Positions 28,662 to 35,911 are shown, numbered from the stretch's first letter. The stretch: DNA of 37,179 nt from Bacteroidia bacterium (GCA_009930305.1 RZYM01000017.1:1-37179); one strand, 5' to 3'. Notes: generated from the sequence alone by a model not told the origin. Program-made: numbers and translations.

Positions 28662-29579
28662 ATGTGGGGAATTATCGTTAACCCAAAATCAGGGAAGAAG
28701 AAACAAAAATGTTTACTTAACTATTTACACAAAAAACTCATAGACAAACAAATACAATACAAATGTAAGACGACTGCATACGAAAAACACGCAACAGAAA
28801 TAGCACGATCATTTGTTGAAAATGGAATAAAAAATATTCTTATTATAGGCGGTGATGGAACAACAAACGAAGTTATAAATGGTATCTTCCATGCCAAAAT
28901 AAATAACACTAAAGATATTCGGATAGCAATTATTCCAAGTGGTACGGGTAACGATTGGGGAAGATATTGGAACTTAACACGTAATTATAAAAAAGCCATT
29001 GACATATTTCTACATGGAAAAGAAACACCTATCGACATTGGTAAAATTAATTACACTCGCAACGGAGAACATTATCAACATTATTTTATAAATTCCATAG
29101 GATTTGGCATAGACTGTAAAGTTGTGCAATTAACTCACAAATTAAAATATTACTTCGGTAGTCATTCTTGGGTTTATACATTAGCCCTAATCGCAGCCGT
29201 CTTCAAGCATCAGCCACAAATGCTTAATATTACGGCAAACAATAATTATTCTTTTACAGGAAAGTTATTTACCATGAACATAGGAAACGGATGCTACAGC
29301 GGAGGTGGTTTACGTCAAAATCCTGATGCCAAACCAACCGATGGTATATTTCATGCTATGTTTATGCAAAAACCTACATTTATAGATGTTGCAAAGGGTA
29401 TTTCAATGCTTTTTAAGGGGAACATAACAGAACATCGCCTAATGCATAACATCATATCGTCACAAATAAACATAAATACTGCAAACCCAATGCCATTTGA
29501 AACCGACGGCATACCAATTACAGCCTGTGGTCCCTACTCTATCGAAACACTCCCAAATGCCTTAATAATGACAAGTTAA
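28662..29579 (+). CDS. YegS/diacylglycerol-kinase-family lipid kinase
   Basis: The 305-residue product has the DAGK catalytic fold: start WGIIVNPKSGKKK, nucleotide-binding GGDGTTNE (63-70), and PSGTGNDWGRYW (92-103). A C-terminal beta-sandwich domain contains NGCYSGGGLRQNPDAKPTDG and an FETDGI motif near the end, as in YegS/BmrU-type kinases. It probably phosphorylates diacylglycerol or a related lipid at the inner membrane, recycling lipid for phospholipid synthesis. It is the only plus-strand gene in the right half and the last clearly core-like gene before the toxin/immunity-like array. Confidence 0.93.
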   Translation: MWGIIVNPKSGKKKQKCLLNYLHKKLIDKQIQYKCKTTAYEKHATEIARSFVENGIKNILIIGGDGTTNEVINGIFHAKINNTKDIRIAIIPSGTGNDWGRYWNLTRNYKKAIDIFLHGKETPIDIGKINYTRNGEHYQHYFINSIGFGIDCKVVQLTHKLKYYFGSHSWVYTLALIAAVFKHQPQMLNITANNNYSFTGKLFTMNIGNGCYSGGGLRQNPDAKPTDGIFHAMFMQKPTFIDVAKGISMLFKGNITEHRLMHNIISSQININTANPMPFETDGIPITACGPYSIETLPNALIMTS

Positions 29580-29844
29580 ATATAACATTAACCCGTCGGC
29601 GGTAAATTGTCTAACCTTTCGCATTAGGATTTATACGTTCCACATAGGTATGGGAACAGCTACATTGCCATAAGTCGAAAAAGATGTATAACGTGTTTAA
29701 TTAACCAACAGATCGTTCGCAGTAAAAGGATCTACAAGTATGACCAGCCCGTATTGATACGAACACGTAACTTCGTTTTTGAGCTGTTCAAAATTAAAAT
29801 TTTTCTTCTGTAATAATTGTGTCTCGCTATGATAATCATTTGTC

Positions 29845-30195
29845 CTATTTTCTTTGCTTGACACAGTTAGAATTACGTTGTTTAAGCAAGCAAAAAACAC
29901 CAAAAATCACATTTATTGCTATTCCAGAGTAAATTATAAAATACTGTTCTTTTGATAAACATAGCGGGCAATTTGTATTATCTAAACAAGGTTCGCATAA
30001 TGGTTGATAATACCTAAATAACAGAAATAAAAACAAGTCAATTAAAAGAAGTTTGAATAAACAACTTTTAAAAAATCTAATTATTGAGGACGTTTGTGTT
30101 GATTCCATATCTGAACACTTTTCCTTTTTTTTAGGATTTTGTATCCATTTATTGTATGCTTTAATAGCGTCTTTAAGAATACTTTTCAACTTCAA
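29845..30195 (-). CDS. Small cysteine-rich two-helix membrane protein
   Basis: The 116-residue product has a basic cytoplasmic start (KKKEK near 22-26), one membrane helix at about 44-61 (LFKLLLIDLFLFLLF), and a short external loop CEPCLDNTNCPLCL with four cysteines. A second helix at about 86-103 (YFIIYSGIAINVIFGVFCLL) is followed by a basic tail. Four closely spaced cysteines in an exported loop suggest disulfides or a metal site. It begins 12 bp after another tiny membrane-protein gene and is probably translated from the same mRNA. It could be a membrane immunity protein; no family is recognised. The 265 bp between it and the lipid kinase hold no gene that I can support. Confidence 0.55.
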   Translation of the reverse strand: MKLKSILKDAIKAYNKWIQNPKKKEKCSDMESTQTSSIIRFFKSCLFKLLLIDLFLFLLFRYYQPLCEPCLDNTNCPLCLSKEQYFIIYSGIAINVIFGVFCLLKQRNSNCVKQRK

Positions 30196-30207
30196 ACCAC
30201 AGATTAA

Positions 30208-30381
30208 TTACTGATTTTTTTTACTTGTTTTACTTATCTCTCTCATTCCATATTCAACAACATGTAATCCAAAAGACAACAATATAGAAGAAATCAATAT
30301 AATTTTTCCATATCCGCTGAAAAAATAAACACACATTGCAATAATAATAATAGTATAACTAATAATAATGGCTATTTTCAT
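30208..30381 (-). CDS. 57-residue two-helix membrane protein
   Basis: The ORF starts MKIAIIISYTIIIIAMCVYF and contains two hydrophobic segments (about residues 2-20 and 25-40) with a short GYGK turn between them, then a charged tail (EYGMREISKTSKKNQ). It lies 12 bp before the 116-residue membrane gene on the same strand, which supports it being real. It resembles small accessory or immunity membrane proteins only in general character. Confidence 0.45.
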   Translation of the reverse strand: MKIAIIISYTIIIIAMCVYFFSGYGKIILISSILLSFGLHVVEYGMREISKTSKKNQ

Positions 30382-30452
30382 GATATAATGTTATTTATAG
30401 ATTAATACAATAATACTCCTTTCCATCCGTACTGTTGATATATATGATAATA

Positions 30453-30557
30453 TTAGTGAGTCAATAGGGCTGCTGAACAAGCAAGAACAATTGCACCATA
30501 AATTAAGACAATAGGACCTCCGTTAATTGTTCTTTTTTCTTTTGTCAATTCTTTCAC
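30453..30557 (-). CDS. Possible double-glycine leader peptide, bacteriocin-like
   Basis: A 34-residue ORF from a GTG at 30555-30557 reads KELTKEKRTINGG, then PIVLIYGAIVLACSAALLTH. The first part resembles the double-glycine leader of class II bacteriocins and secreted signal peptides (L-x-x-E-x-x-x-I-x-G-G, here E at -8, I at -4, GG at -2/-1). The 20-residue remainder is hydrophobic and glycine/alanine-rich with one cysteine. A TAccTTTG promoter box lies 32 bases upstream next to a perfect 13-bp palindrome. Peptides of this kind need a C39-peptidase ABC exporter; none is in the window. The start codon is not ATG and the ORF is short, so this is a hypothesis. Confidence 0.4.
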   Translation of the reverse strand: MKELTKEKRTINGGPIVLIYGAIVLACSAALLTH

Positions 30558-30588
30558 TACAATTTCAAACCGGTTTAAAATTGTGACA

Positions 30589-30619
30589 CAAAGGTAAAAT
30601 AAAAAACATTGACAATGTA
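30589..30619 (-). promoter_or_regulatory. Promoter box and palindromic operator before the small peptide ORF
   Basis: TACCTTTG on the minus strand (30596-30589) matches TAnnTTTG. ACATTGACAATGT at 30607-30619 is a perfect 6+1+6 palindrome, and its half-site ACATTG recurs at 30621. It overlaps the position expected for the -33 element (TTG at 30613-30615), where a repressor or activator could bind. Confidence 0.45.
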
Positions 30620-30754
30620 AACATTGTAACTAAAATCTTAGTGAACATGTCAAAAATGCCTGTGAACGTTGTTTAATACACTTTATCATTTAACACTTTA
30701 ATTTTAGTTCCATAACGGCTATAAGTCAAGCCATCATAATCTACAAAATATATA

Positions 30755-30991
30755 CTATTTTGTACTGTCAGTTTCATCTAATAAATTGTCCTGTGTATCG
30801 TTTTTATTCTCTTTGTTTTCTTTTGGATTCCCTTTATTCAAGGCATCTTGGATGATTTTATCTAAAATAGGATCGCTGCTTTTTATATTGTTTTTTGTTT
30901 GACCTATTGTATGTTTTTCTGCTTGTCTTAAAATAATATTTATTATAAAAATAAGAATAGTATACGTGACCTTTAATTTATTTTTTATCAA
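30755..30991 (-). CDS. Single-helix membrane protein with DPxLDxIIQDAL tail (short paralogue)
   Basis: The 78-residue product has one membrane helix (YTILIFIINIIL, about 10-21) and then a cytoplasmic-looking acidic/lysine tail containing SSDPILDKIIQDALNKG and ending DETDSTK. Both the tail and the helix-plus-charged linker correspond to the C-terminal half of the 133-residue protein at 31684-32085 (DPVLDEIIQDALQSG, ending NETNGSK). It is therefore a shortened duplicate. It overlaps the 3' end of the secreted-protein gene by 14 bp, implying co-translation. Another frame overlapping its end (30673-30777) could encode 34 residues with a YFVDYDGLTYSRYG segment, too short to interpret. Confidence 0.55.
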   Translation of the reverse strand: MIKNKLKVTYTILIFIINIILRQAEKHTIGQTKNNIKSSDPILDKIIQDALNKGNPKENKENKNDTQDNLLDETDSTK

Positions 30992-31526
30992 TAAAATATA
31001 TGGTTATTATTCCTGATCTTTTATCTTGGATAATTTCTAAAATTTGGATACGTTTTTCTCTTAATCCAAGAAATTGCATTACATCTTTCTTTGTCGTTAT
31101 AGCCTTATTATTATATACGTACGAGATTTTAATTTTATCAAATTCACAAATTAAATTTGAAATCTTATCCATAATGTATTTATTTACAAAAAGATAACCG
31201 TCTTTAGCTTTTTTAGTGCGGATATGAAGATTACCATTTACGCTTAATTCTCCTTTTTTTTCGATAAAGATATTCTTAATAGCTTTAGGATTTATCATAG
31301 AAAAAGTGTCATTTGATGGAGAATGAGCGTGATCGCATTTCAATAAGTCTTTACAATAATAATTTTCCATCAAAATTGAGGGGATATTATTAAAATCTAC
31401 ACAGCATCTTTTGCCAACAAAAACATTGTCAATATAAACACATAGACTATCGTTATTAGGATTATGAGCATTTACATCCGTAAAAAACAAAATTAGAATA
31501 GTGAATATTTTGAGTTTAAGTTTCAT
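30978..31526 (-). CDS. Secreted protein with two plug-like repeats, unknown function
   Basis: The 182-residue product has a signal peptide (to about residue 20, FTDVNA). Two halves look alike: CVYIDNVFVG...INPKAIKNIFIEKKG...LHIRTK and YVYNNKAITTKKDVMQFLGL...IQILEIIQDKRSGIITIYFI. Each follows the pattern of a named element, then 'residue X implies' helix, then beta hairpin seen in the plug and carboxypeptidase-regulatory-like parts of TonB-linked proteins. An HAHSPSND segment and cysteine pairs (RCC, CKDLLKC) lie between them. It is the middle gene of an overlapping trio with the two DPxLDxIIQDAL membrane proteins. It might be a secreted partner or immunity factor; this is unproven. Confidence 0.5.
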   Translation of the reverse strand: MKLKLKIFTILILFFTDVNAHNPNNDSLCVYIDNVFVGKRCCVDFNNIPSILMENYYCKDLLKCDHAHSPSNDTFSMINPKAIKNIFIEKKGELSVNGNLHIRTKKAKDGYLFVNKYIMDKISNLICEFDKIKISYVYNNKAITTKKDVMQFLGLREKRIQILEIIQDKRSGIITIYFIDKK

Positions 31527-31547
31527 AAGATTTGCTTTACACTGTTA

Positions 31548-31655
31548 TTTTTTATGGTATAAATCATACGGACGTTTAGGGAACCCAATTATCCGTCTCA
31601 CATAATTTTCTAAATCAATTACTCCATCTCTGGAAGTTTCTTTTTGGGTGTTTAT
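31548..31655 (-). pseudogene. Orphan C-terminal coding tail, possible toxin remnant
   Basis: The minus strand has an open stretch of about 35 codons (after an in-frame stop) including KETSRDGVIDLENYVRRIIG and the terminal FPKRPYDLYHKK. It has no start codon and reads like the conserved end of a larger globular protein. Its place between two membrane-protein genes fits a displaced toxin C-terminus in this array. The family is not recognised. Confidence 0.3.
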
Positions 31656-31683
31656 TTATCCGATTTGGTGAAATTATAATATA

Positions 31684-32085
31684 TTATTTTGAACCGTTGG
31701 TTTCATTTATAGGTTTGTCTGGTGCATCATCTTTTTTTTCTTTCTTTCCTGATTGCAAAGCATCTTGAATAATCTCATCTAAAACTGGGTCGTTAGAATA
31801 ATTTGATTTATGTTTATTTTCATTATTTGTAAATTCATGTCTTTTTGCATATTTTATCATTAACGCAAACAGAATACTTATCATAATGGTAGGCACAACA
31901 AAGATATCTATATTGGTATAAATATCATTCCATGACATTGGATCATAAAATTTATTTCTAAATCTATCAGGATATGCTATAAATCTTGCCTCCAATATCA
32001 TTATTATAAGTAATGACAAGAATGACGATAGCACAGTTGTTATAAAACTGTACTCTCCTTTAAATAATTTAACTATCTTTTTCAT
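31684..32085 (-). CDS. Two-helix membrane protein with DPxLDxIIQDAL tail (full-length paralogue)
   Basis: The 133-residue product has membrane helices at about 15-32 (ITTVLSSFLSLLIIMIL) and 62-79 (VVPTIMISILFALMIKY). A charged cytoplasmic-type tail follows with SNDPVLDEIIQDALQSGKK and ends NETNGSK. The C-terminal half is duplicated in the 78-residue protein at 30755-30991, and the acidic amphipathic helix DPVLDEIIQDAL is the conserved element of both, probably the interaction site. Membrane immunity or signalling is possible. No known family is recognised. Confidence 0.6.
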   Translation of the reverse strand: MKKIVKLFKGEYSFITTVLSSFLSLLIIMILEARFIAYPDRFRNKFYDPMSWNDIYTNIDIFVVPTIMISILFALMIKYAKRHEFTNNENKHKSNYSNDPVLDEIIQDALQSGKKEKKDDAPDKPINETNGSK

Positions 32086-32149
32086 TTTTCAAATAATTGA
32101 TATAAATAACTTACAACATCTGAAAAAAATTGATAAAACGGATTGCCTA

Positions 32150-32345
32150 TTAAACCCTTTTGCCGTATTCACCAAACCACACCAGCCTTTTCATCTTCTT
32201 TAAACGCATACGAAATTACTATGTTACCCATACGACCGAAATCGTTGTATTCGCGCCTGCCTGTGTGTATCGTATCCAACCCCTTTTCGTAAACCATTCC
32301 CGATATATCCGTATACATAATCCTCATCAGCGAATCGACATACAT
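32150..32345 (-). pseudogene. Frameshifted small gene after the lipoprotein pair
   Basis: From an ATG at 32345, only 3 bp after the stop of the 166-residue lipoprotein, the frame reads MYVDSLMRIMYTDISGMVYE through RREYNDFGRMGNIVISYAF to DEKAGVVW and then stops at 32169. The +1 frame continues naturally as WFGEYGKRV and stops at 32150, so a base or two has been lost near 32172. The stretch is visibly less AT-rich than its surroundings. The product would have been an approximately 65-residue globular protein or the end of a larger one. Confidence 0.4.
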
Positions 32346-32348
32346 ATA

Positions 32349-32849
32349 TCATTTAAAATATAAGATAGTAAGAGAGGTATTTTTGTTTTTTTGAACTGCA
32401 TCGCCTAAAATAGCATGAATACTGAATTTACTTACAATATTTGTAATATCTTTATTAGTTTCTGATAAAAACGAACCATTCAAATTAGTAGTAGAATACA
32501 AACTAAAATGAGACTTTTTTTCAATACTCATAAGACAACTATCTTTTGCTCCAATTTTTGTTTCTTCATTATTGTAATCAGGATATATCAGTATCAAGTC
32601 TAATTGATATTTTTTCCCTACCTCAAGCGGTTTCAAATTTGATGTTGTAGAATCTTTTAAACTAATAATCTTAAAAAGAGAATCATTTTTTTGAGCATAA
32701 ATTATATCAAACAATTCATGATTATATATCTCTTTAATTTTATACATAACAACCTTTTCCCTGTTTTTATCAACAGGAACTATATTTTTTGCTTGTAAAC
32801 AAGACAAGCAAAAAAGCGCAACTAAGATAATCGAATATTTTGCCTTCAT
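32349..32849 (-). CDS. Lipoprotein, tandem paralogue A
   Basis: The 166-residue product has a lipoprotein signal (MKAKYSIILVALFCLSC, lipidated Cys17). It shares with the next gene upstream the sequence order YKIKEI...IIYAQKNDSLFKIISLKD...GKKYQLDLI...KKSHFSLYSTTNLNG. This is a beta-rich domain of about 120 residues, followed here by an extra C-terminal strand region (FSIHAILGDAVQKN...LTILYFK). The two genes are 2 bp apart, a tandem duplication. Such duplicated small lipoproteins beside toxin fragments are typical candidates for immunity proteins, but the family is unknown to me. Confidence 0.6.
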   Translation of the reverse strand: MKAKYSIILVALFCLSCLQAKNIVPVDKNREKVVMYKIKEIYNHELFDIIYAQKNDSLFKIISLKDSTTSNLKPLEVGKKYQLDLILIYPDYNNEETKIGAKDSCLMSIEKKSHFSLYSTTNLNGSFLSETNKDITNIVSKFSIHAILGDAVQKNKNTSLTILYFK

Positions 32850-32851
32850 TT

Positions 32852-33289
32852 CTATGGGAATGTTTGAATTGTTTTTGACTTTCCATTTTTTGTATTAGAA
32901 AGACATAGACCGTTTAAATTAGTAGCCATATATAAATGGGAATGCGATTTTTTTTCTACTTCAACAATACTCCCATCTGCTAAACCAACACCTCTTATTC
33001 CTAAGTTAGGGGCAACTGACATTCCTAATATTGTATCATTAGGAAAAAATGTTAGTAAATCTAGATTATATTCTTTACCTTTTTTTATTGTTTCACAATA
33101 AAAAGAAACAGTGTCTTTTTTGCTTATAATTTTAAAAATGGAATCATTTCGTTGCGCATAAATTACGTAAAAAGAATTGTGTTCTTTAATTTTAGTTATG
33201 GTATATGCCGTCTTATCTAGTAAAACAATTTGGTTTAGAGAGGTGCAAGATACACAAATAAAAACAAGTAATAAAGTAATGTTTTTCAT
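32852..33289 (-). CDS. Lipoprotein, tandem paralogue B
   Basis: The 145-residue product has a lipoprotein signal (MKNITLLLVFICVSC, lipidated Cys15). The body matches paralogue A: ITKIKEHN, IYAQRNDSIFKIISKKD, GKEYNLDLLTFFPND, VEKKSHSHLYMATNLNG. It differs in a glycine-rich insert (LGIRGVGLADG) and a C-terminus TKNGKSKTIQTFP. Nearly the same ending (TKNGKSKIIQTL) occurs in the broken frame directly upstream, which overlaps this start codon as ATGA. That suggests coupled translation and a third, decayed copy or a related partner. Confidence 0.6.
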   Translation of the reverse strand: MKNITLLLVFICVSCTSLNQIVLLDKTAYTITKIKEHNSFYVIYAQRNDSIFKIISKKDTVSFYCETIKKGKEYNLDLLTFFPNDTILGMSVAPNLGIRGVGLADGSIVEVEKKSHSHLYMATNLNGLCLSNTKNGKSKTIQTFP

Positions 33290-33547
33290 TGTCCGATTAG
33301 TGTTTGAATTATTTTCGATTTACCATTTTTAGTTACATACCATTCTGCTTTCACCGCCTGCTTGCTATCATAAGTTACTTTACCATTAATATCATACATT
33401 GAATTTACTCGGATATAAATATAAAGAAAATAAGATCGACTTTTGCTATCACTAACAACGTTATTAAAAACACCTTGTTGATTGGTATACGCATCATATC
33501 AAAAAGATCTTATAAATTGTTCTACCATTGTTGGTGAAGTTAATTTT
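33286..33547 (-). pseudogene. Decayed frame overlapping the paralogue-B start
   Basis: One frame reads SPTMVEQFIRSF, a stop at 33499, then YDAYTNQQGVFNNVVSDS to MYDINGKVTYDSKQAV, and ends KNGKSKIIQTLIGQ with TGA overlapping the next gene's ATG. The coupling (ATGA) and the shared KNGKSK ending suggest it was a working partner of paralogue B. With an internal stop and no start it is now broken, unless the ATG near 33396 is used for a 37-residue product. Confidence 0.35.
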
Positions 33548-33859
33548 CTATGGTTCGTATATCCATTCTTTTTTATTAGAATAATAGATTATGGTATTAT
33601 CAAAACCAATATTAAAAAAAACTACATAAGTAACGCTATTTTTTCTTTCATAATATGGGCCATCATTCATGGGTTCTTCCAATCCTAATTCTTTCACATC
33701 ATTTGGCAACCTTTTTTCTAATTGCCTAAATGTTTCTATCTTATCAATCAACAATGAACCACGTTTTTGATAATCCTTATTTTTTTGATATCTCAATACA
33801 TTTAAAGCAAAAACAAAGACAATTAATGTGCAAAATATTATGATAATTTTGTTTTTCAT
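33548..33859 (-). CDS. Membrane-anchored small protein, immunity-like
   Basis: The 103-residue product has one N-terminal membrane anchor (KIIIIFCTLIVFVFALNVL, about 4-22) and an external domain with the segment IDKIETFRQLEKRLPNDVKELGL. This is the helix-then-'RLP-xxxxELG' layout found in pilin-like small proteins, followed by GPYYERKNSVTYVVFFNIGFD strands. It is preceded by a perfect AGGAGG seven bases before the ATG, and its start overlaps the stop of the RHS-like remnant (ATGA). Position directly after a toxin-type C-terminus suggests an immunity protein; the activity is unknown. Confidence 0.6.
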   Translation of the reverse strand: MKNKIIIIFCTLIVFVFALNVLRYQKNKDYQKRGSLLIDKIETFRQLEKRLPNDVKELGLEEPMNDGPYYERKNSVTYVVFFNIGFDNTIIYYSNKKEWIYEP

Positions 33860-34130
33860 TTTGTTTCCTCCTGATTACCCATTCTTATAAAATCACTGTA
33901 TTTTATGCTCGTCATAGTACCTTTTTCATTGAAAAAAGTATTTCCGGTAAAACCGTTTGAGCAACACGACCGTCAAAAGTCGTTTGGACTTTGCGAAACT
34001 GATTACTCATTTTGTCGTACTTAATACCGAATATGTAAGAATTATCACCATCGTTGCCACTGGCACTCACCAACCGATTTAAGTCGTCGTAAGTGTAAAA
34101 CTGACAATACTGTAAATAACTTGATAACAA
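33856..34130 (-). pseudogene. RHS/YD-repeat protein fragment with frameshift
   Basis: The frame from 34130 contains FYTYDDLNRLVSASGNDGD and then IKYDKMSNQFRKV. YTYDDLNRL is the core motif of RHS/YD repeats, which form the shell around C-terminal toxins. The frame ends early, but adding one base to the GG run near 33948 restores a continuation, NGFTGNTFFNEKG...SDFIRMGNQEETK. The stop of that continuation overlaps the start of the 103-residue gene. I read it as the last piece of a large RHS-type toxin gene that lost most of its body, followed by its presumed immunity gene. Confidence 0.65.
33867..33872 (-). promoter_or_regulatory. Perfect Shine-Dalgarno for the 103-residue gene
   Basis: AGGAGG on the minus strand ends seven bases before the ATG at 33857-33859. 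Most neighbouring genes lack any such motif. Confidence 0.6.
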
Positions 34131-34202
34131 AATAGGAATTTTTGATAACTCTTTTCAAATTGGGTAATTTTGAGTAAAAGAAGGACAAAAAAAGAGGAAA
34201 AA

Positions 34203-34712
34203 TTATTTTTCAGTTAAAAAAATGCTCGGTAATTTAAAAAAATATTTTTCATCAATCTGCATTCTTAAATACTGTTCTACTTCCTTTTTCTTTATAAGAA
34301 CAATCCTTCTTTGATAAAAATTTGACTTTGTTTCTGTTTTAGCAATGAAATATGAAAATGTTTCACCCACTGTAATATTCTTAATAAATGAATACCCTAT
34401 AATAATTGGTCGCCCATCTAATAAGTTTTCATACATCGCTTCAATTAAATTGAAATCACCTTTTCCCTTTTTAAAAAAATCGTGTGTCAATTCGATGTTT
34501 GATTTATCGTTTTTTGGAACTAATGATACCCAAGTTAAATAATCTTCGGTTGAGTTATTTGTTATTTGATAATTATCTATTATTTGAGATTGTTTAGTAA
34601 TCCCATTGAAATAACAAAACGAGATGGTATCAATATGTATTTGACATTGAGCATTTAAGTCCGTAGAGCAAAACAGAAAAGTAACAAGAAATATGTAAAT
34701 TATTGTTTTCAT
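34203..34712 (-). CDS. Secreted protein of unknown function
   Basis: The 169-residue product has a signal peptide (MKTIIYIFLVTFLFCSTDLNA, cut near residue 21; the Cys at 15 is not in a good lipobox). The mature part begins with a beta region (IHIDTISFCYFNG, IDNYQITNNSTEDYLTWVSLVP). It then has a mixed region with KKGKGDFNLIEAMYENLLDGRP and a basic stretch RRIVLIKKKEVEQYL. It resembles small periplasmic proteins of unknown role in such arrays. Its ATG follows GAAAGAGAG, a weak ribosome site. Confidence 0.5.
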   Translation of the reverse strand: MKTIIYIFLVTFLFCSTDLNAQCQIHIDTISFCYFNGITKQSQIIDNYQITNNSTEDYLTWVSLVPKNDKSNIELTHDFFKKGKGDFNLIEAMYENLLDGRPIIIGYSFIKNITVGETFSYFIAKTETKSNFYQRRIVLIKKKEVEQYLRMQIDEKYFFKLPSIFLTEK

Positions 34713-34829
34713 CTCTCTTTCATATTATTAGTTTCTTTTTTTGAATTGATAATCATTTTCATTAAAGTTTTATTTCCTTCAATCTATCGTCCATTAATAG
34801 GTTGGAGACTTGCACATTTATGATCTCTA

Positions 34830-35144
34830 TTATTTAAAATATGCAATAAAACGTGTCTCATCTCGTGACTGATATTTTTTTGTTAAGGTAACCCATAAAT
34901 TAGGATCGATTGGGCAAGGTGTTGTTATTGACGATAAACTATATTCACCATATCTTTTATGGTTTTCGTCTTTCAAAACAAATATAGTATTTTTTTTCCT
35001 GGTATTGTATCAAATTTAGATAATACAATATCAGCTTTAACTCGACATACTAATGCCATAGAGTCAGATACTTCTTTCCAATCACTTTGAGCATAACAAA
35101 AGTTGGTAATACAAAGAATTATACAAATAGTTGCTATTTTTCAT
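34830..35144 (-). pseudogene. Secreted-protein gene broken by two poly-A frameshifts
   Basis: A start at 35144 gives MKN, but after adding bases to the A run near 35138-35142 the frame reads as a normal signal peptide (ATICIILCITNFCYA) followed by QSDWKEVSDSMALVCRVKAD to DTIPGKK. A second run of eight A (34990-34997) shifts the frame again. The rest continues IFVLKDENHKRYGEYSLSS, PCPIDPNLWVTLTKKYQ and ends FIAYFK. Restored, it would be about 105 residues with conserved-looking cysteines. Both breaks lie in homopolymers, so sequencing error, phase variation or decay are all possible. Confidence 0.55.
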
Positions 35145-35220
35145 TCATATTAAGATTTCAGTGTTAATACTTGATTTTAGGTAATGTCATTAGTGAAGAT
35201 ATAACTTTTATTTGAGGTAT

Positions 35221-35904
35221 TTATTCTAATCTTGAACCTATTTTTATATTATTCCAATCCGTAAAACTTTGTTCTAAAAGGACTGTATCAACATAATGAT
35301 TACCTAAATAGACACCATACGTTTTTTTTGTCATTTTTCTTGATAAAATTGAATCAAATTCAAAATGGTTGTCTAATTTATACATCATGAAAGGCTGATA
35401 AAGGACGCTATCACAATCCAGACAAACAGCATCTGTCAATTCTCTTCCCCCTATTTCATAATATCCATCATTATCAATATCATTAAAAAATTCTTTAATC
35501 ACATATGCCATTTTTATAACTTTCTTATTATTAACCAATATCACAAACCACTTATCAATAAATGGGGAGTCTTTTGTTGTAAGCATAATATAGCCAACAT
35601 TTGCATGAATTGGAATAATTCTAACGTTTTTGTTATCAAGAAGAAATATGCTTTCATTCTCCTTTGAATCATATATTAAATTATTGTTTAAACTAATTAT
35701 AGGATTGATAAATGTATTGTCATCTAAAGATTTAGCATTAATAAATACAGAATCTTTACCTAATAAACCAATATACATTCCATTATATGCATTCTGATTC
35801 TGATTATTATTCGTGTTTGTAGAACCATTACAATTATAAAAAAACATACACACTAGCACACAAATAATACTAATAGATGTTATTCTTTTGATAGAGAAAC
35901 GCAT
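35221..35904 (-). CDS. Putative lipoprotein of unknown function
   Basis: The 227-residue product has a long basic-start lipoprotein signal (SISIICVLVCMFFYNC, lipidated Cys25). An Asn-rich linker (about 27-41) follows, then a beta-rich domain with GYIMLTTKDSPFIDKWFVIL and an FNDIDNDGYYEIGG segment that looks like a calcium-binding DxDxDG loop (DIDNDG). A CLDCDS pair lies near the middle. It has a perfect AGGAGG seven bases before its ATG, like the 103-residue gene at 33548. It could be a surface lipoprotein or an immunity protein. Confidence 0.55.
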   Translation of the reverse strand: MRFSIKRITSISIICVLVCMFFYNCNGSTNTNNNQNQNAYNGMYIGLLGKDSVFINAKSLDDNTFINPIISLNNNLIYDSKENESIFLLDNKNVRIIPIHANVGYIMLTTKDSPFIDKWFVILVNNKKVIKMAYVIKEFFNDIDNDGYYEIGGRELTDAVCLDCDSVLYQPFMMYKLDNHFEFDSILSRKMTKKTYGVYLGNHYVDTVLLEQSFTDWNNIKIGSRLE

Positions 35905-35911
35905 AATTAAT

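Noticed and set aside
29697-29903. 68-codon minus-strand ORF after the lipid kinase
   Set aside because: Its first third overlaps the 116-residue membrane-protein gene out of frame, and the rest has no signal, domain or ribosome site. It may hold relic sequence but I cannot support a gene.
18709-30381. Possible relationship between the two 57-residue two-helix proteins (18709-18882 and 30208-30381)
   Set aside because: They share only a CVYF stretch in hydrophobic sequence and the same length. That is too little to claim homology.
30673-30777. 34-codon ORF overlapping the end of the short DPxLDxIIQDAL gene
   Set aside because: Contains a protein-like YFVDYDGLTYSRYG stretch, so it may be a gene tail, but it has no family match or independent support.
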